From Oscillospiraceae bacterium (GTDB taxonomy: Bacteria; Bacillota; Clostridia; Oscillospirales; Acutalibacteraceae): DNA of 14,687 bases. Location: NCBI GenBank assembly GCA_015066165.1, contig SVOX01000026.1, positions 1 to 14,687 of the forward strand. Direction: 5' to 3'. Below the pieces are notes generated by a model. That model searched no databases, was not told the DNA's origin, and saw only the letters and a list, made by a program, of their open reading frames with translations. Positions 13,515 through 14,687 of this stretch are shown here, piece by piece. Position numbers and translations under genes: made by a program. The stretch's first letter is position 1. Each line of letters begins with the position of its first letter.

Positions 13515-14520
13515 CAAAAACACCGCCTTTCAAAACGTATTGCTCTAACAAATCGCAAATTGCTTCAAGGTCATCTGAATCTAAAATCTCAACCGAAGAA
13601 TGCATATTGCGAAGCGGAATAGAAAGAACACTGGTTTTAACACCTTCACGTGAAAGCCCGATTATATCGGCGTTGGTGCTTGTCCTACCGCCTGCTACGT
13701 AAGTTGAATAGCGAATATTGCTATCTTTCGCAATTTTTTCGAGTTTTTTATTAATGTTCTTATCTAAAATGGGGGAGTAGGTAATAATACCGCCGTCGCC
13801 CAAAGGACTGCTGTCAGTGGGGGAAACGTCGGGCGAGTCACCAAAATCAACGTCTAAAGCGATTGCTTCGTTAGGGTTTACGGTAAAAGTGGCAGTTTTA
13901 GCGCCACGAAGACCCAATTCTTCACCTGCCGACAATGCAAAAACAACGTTTACGGGCAATTCTTTACCCGAAAGTCTTTTGGCGAGTTCTAAAAGGCAAG
14001 CCACAGCCGCACGGTCATCAAAAGAACGGCCGCAAACTTTATTTCCACACAAATCAAAACATTTATCCGAAAAGGTGACGTAGTCACCAATTGATACAAT
14101 TTCTTTTGCTTTTTCGCCTAAAGCGGTATCAAGTTTTATTTTAGAAATATCGTCGTATTCTACTTCACCTTTTGCAAGATGGGGCGGCGTAGCACAAAAT
14201 ACAGCGGTGATTTTTTGTTTTCCGTGAACGGTTACCGTTTTTGAAGGTAATGCACGAAGGTCAATGCCACCAACTGTAGCAACCGTCAAAAAACCCTGCT
14301 CGTCAATGTTTGTTACAACAAAACCTACTTGGTCGATGTGGGCGTCAAGCATAATTGTATAGTCACTTTTGCCCCTTATTTCGCCAATAACGTTGAGTGT
14401 ATCGTATTTTTTGGTATCAGCATATTGCGATAAAACGTCAAAAGCAAAGTCAGCGGCTTCGGTTATGTTTCCAATACAGTCACGTTGAGATAAAGAGTAT
14501 AATAATTCTTTAATTTCCAT
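13507..14520 (-). CDS. M42 family metallopeptidase (first of tandem pair)
   Basis: 337 aa. The M42 metal and catalytic residues are all present: His61 (LDAHIDQVG), Asp168 (GRSFDDRA), Glu200/Glu201 (SAGEELGLRGAK), Asp223 (IALDVDFGDSPD) and His307 (LRNMHSSVE). It is a divergent paralogue of the next gene: they share MLDAHxDxVG, TVGGID, EExGLRGAKTA and IALD. This copy lacks the usual N-terminal PG.SG-type motif (it has RDCIGNITEAADF) and has a longer segment after the third metal ligand. The two could form mixed assemblies or differ in residue specificity. The ATG shares its A with the murD stop (TAATG), a translationally coupled junction; AGGTGA lies about 13 nt upstream. It overlaps the next M42 gene by 8 nt. 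Confidence 0.92.
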   Translation of the reverse strand: MEIKELLYSLSQRDCIGNITEAADFAFDVLSQYADTKKYDTLNVIGEIRGKSDYTIMLDAHIDQVGFVVTNIDEQGFLTVATVGGIDLRALPSKTVTVHGKQKITAVFCATPPHLAKGEVEYDDISKIKLDTALGEKAKEIVSIGDYVTFSDKCFDLCGNKVCGRSFDDRAAVACLLELAKRLSGKELPVNVVFALSAGEELGLRGAKTATFTVNPNEAIALDVDFGDSPDVSPTDSSPLGDGGIITYSPILDKNINKKLEKIAKDSNIRYSTYVAGGRTSTNADIIGLSREGVKTSVLSIPLRNMHSSVEILDSDDLEAICDLLEQYVLKGGVFDA

Positions 14521-14687
14521 TAGAGTTTGTTCACCTGTTCTTTAAAGAAGTTGCCACGTGCTACAAAGTTGGGGAATTTATCAAAACTTGCCGATGCGGG
14601 TGAAAGGGTAACAATATCACCCGATTTTGCGTTGTTGTGAGCATATTCCACCGCTTGTGCAATATCTTCAACATCAATAATTTCGGG
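14520..14687 (-). CDS. murD: UDP-N-acetylmuramoylalanine--D-glutamate ligase, C-terminal fragment
   Basis: Only the last 55 codons are present; the gene runs off the window. The fragment begins PEIIDVEDIAQAVEYAHNN. It contains GDIVTLSPASASFDKFPNF followed by RGNFFKEQV, the hallmark end of MurD (GD.VLLSPACASFDQF.NFE.RG..F). MurD adds D-glutamate to UDP-MurNAc-L-alanine in the cytoplasm during peptidoglycan precursor synthesis. The usual Cys of SPACAS is Ser here (SPASAS). Its stop codon overlaps the start of the first M42 peptidase (TAATG), so at least six genes follow one another without a gap for a promoter. Confidence 0.93.
   Translation of the reverse strand, partial: PEIIDVEDIAQAVEYAHNNAKSGDIVTLSPASASFDKFPNFVARGNFFKEQVNKL

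Noticed and set aside
13515..13523. GTG at 13523 as start of the second M42 gene
   Set aside because: It overlaps AAAGGCGG; the ATG at 13514 is 8 nt downstream of that site.
12634..14083. + strand open frames opposite the M42 genes
   Set aside because: They are antisense to intact metallopeptidases with all catalytic residues; no promoter or ribosome binding site.

Overview
The window is AT-rich DNA of a low-GC Gram-positive type. It has dense unidirectional operons, strong AAAGGAG-type ribosome binding sites, sigma-A promoters often with an extended -10 (TGn), and compact U-tailed terminators. Family content (Lys-rich modular secreted proteins with Cys-x-x-Cys modules, M42 peptidases, an OPT transporter with a PqqD-like partner, a solitary BioY, a YnbB-type PLP enzyme) fits an anaerobic Clostridia member, probably a gut Oscillospirales/Ruminococcaceae-like bacterium. 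The taxonomic call is inference; no marker gene is complete here.

Layout: (1) 1-187 is the 3' end of guaA on +. It is followed by an unusual GC-rich, hairpin-forming intergenic element bounded by two exact 25-bp direct repeats, then a terminator. (2) 426-5003 holds two consecutive monocistronic + genes, each with its own promoter and terminator, for large secreted modular proteins. One is an SGNH-hydrolase-like protein with Cys modules and two fibronectin III domains. The other has two Ig-like repeats and Cys modules fused to an ABC-type solute-binding domain. (3) 4994-9184 on - holds a small membrane protein, then the set pepD (dipeptidase) > OPT oligopeptide transporter > PqqD-like protein. 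(4) 9261-9880 is bioY on +, expressed divergently from pepD. (5) 9879-14687 on - is one tight operon: end of murD > M42 peptidase > second M42 peptidase > GNAT protein > YnbB-like PLP lyase > beta-rich protein of unknown function. Its junctions overlap or nearly touch throughout.

Taken together, much of the window concerns peptide and amino-acid acquisition: peptide uptake (OPT), dipeptide cleavage (PepD), two M42 aminopeptidases and a possible sulfur amino-acid lyase. The two secreted proteins probably act at the cell surface or in the medium. I found no RNA gene, insertion sequence, CRISPR array or defence system. The most interesting items are the repeat-bounded element after guaA, the solute-binding domain carried by a non-lipidated multidomain secreted protein, and the PqqD-like protein coupled to a peptide transporter with no radical SAM enzyme in sight.
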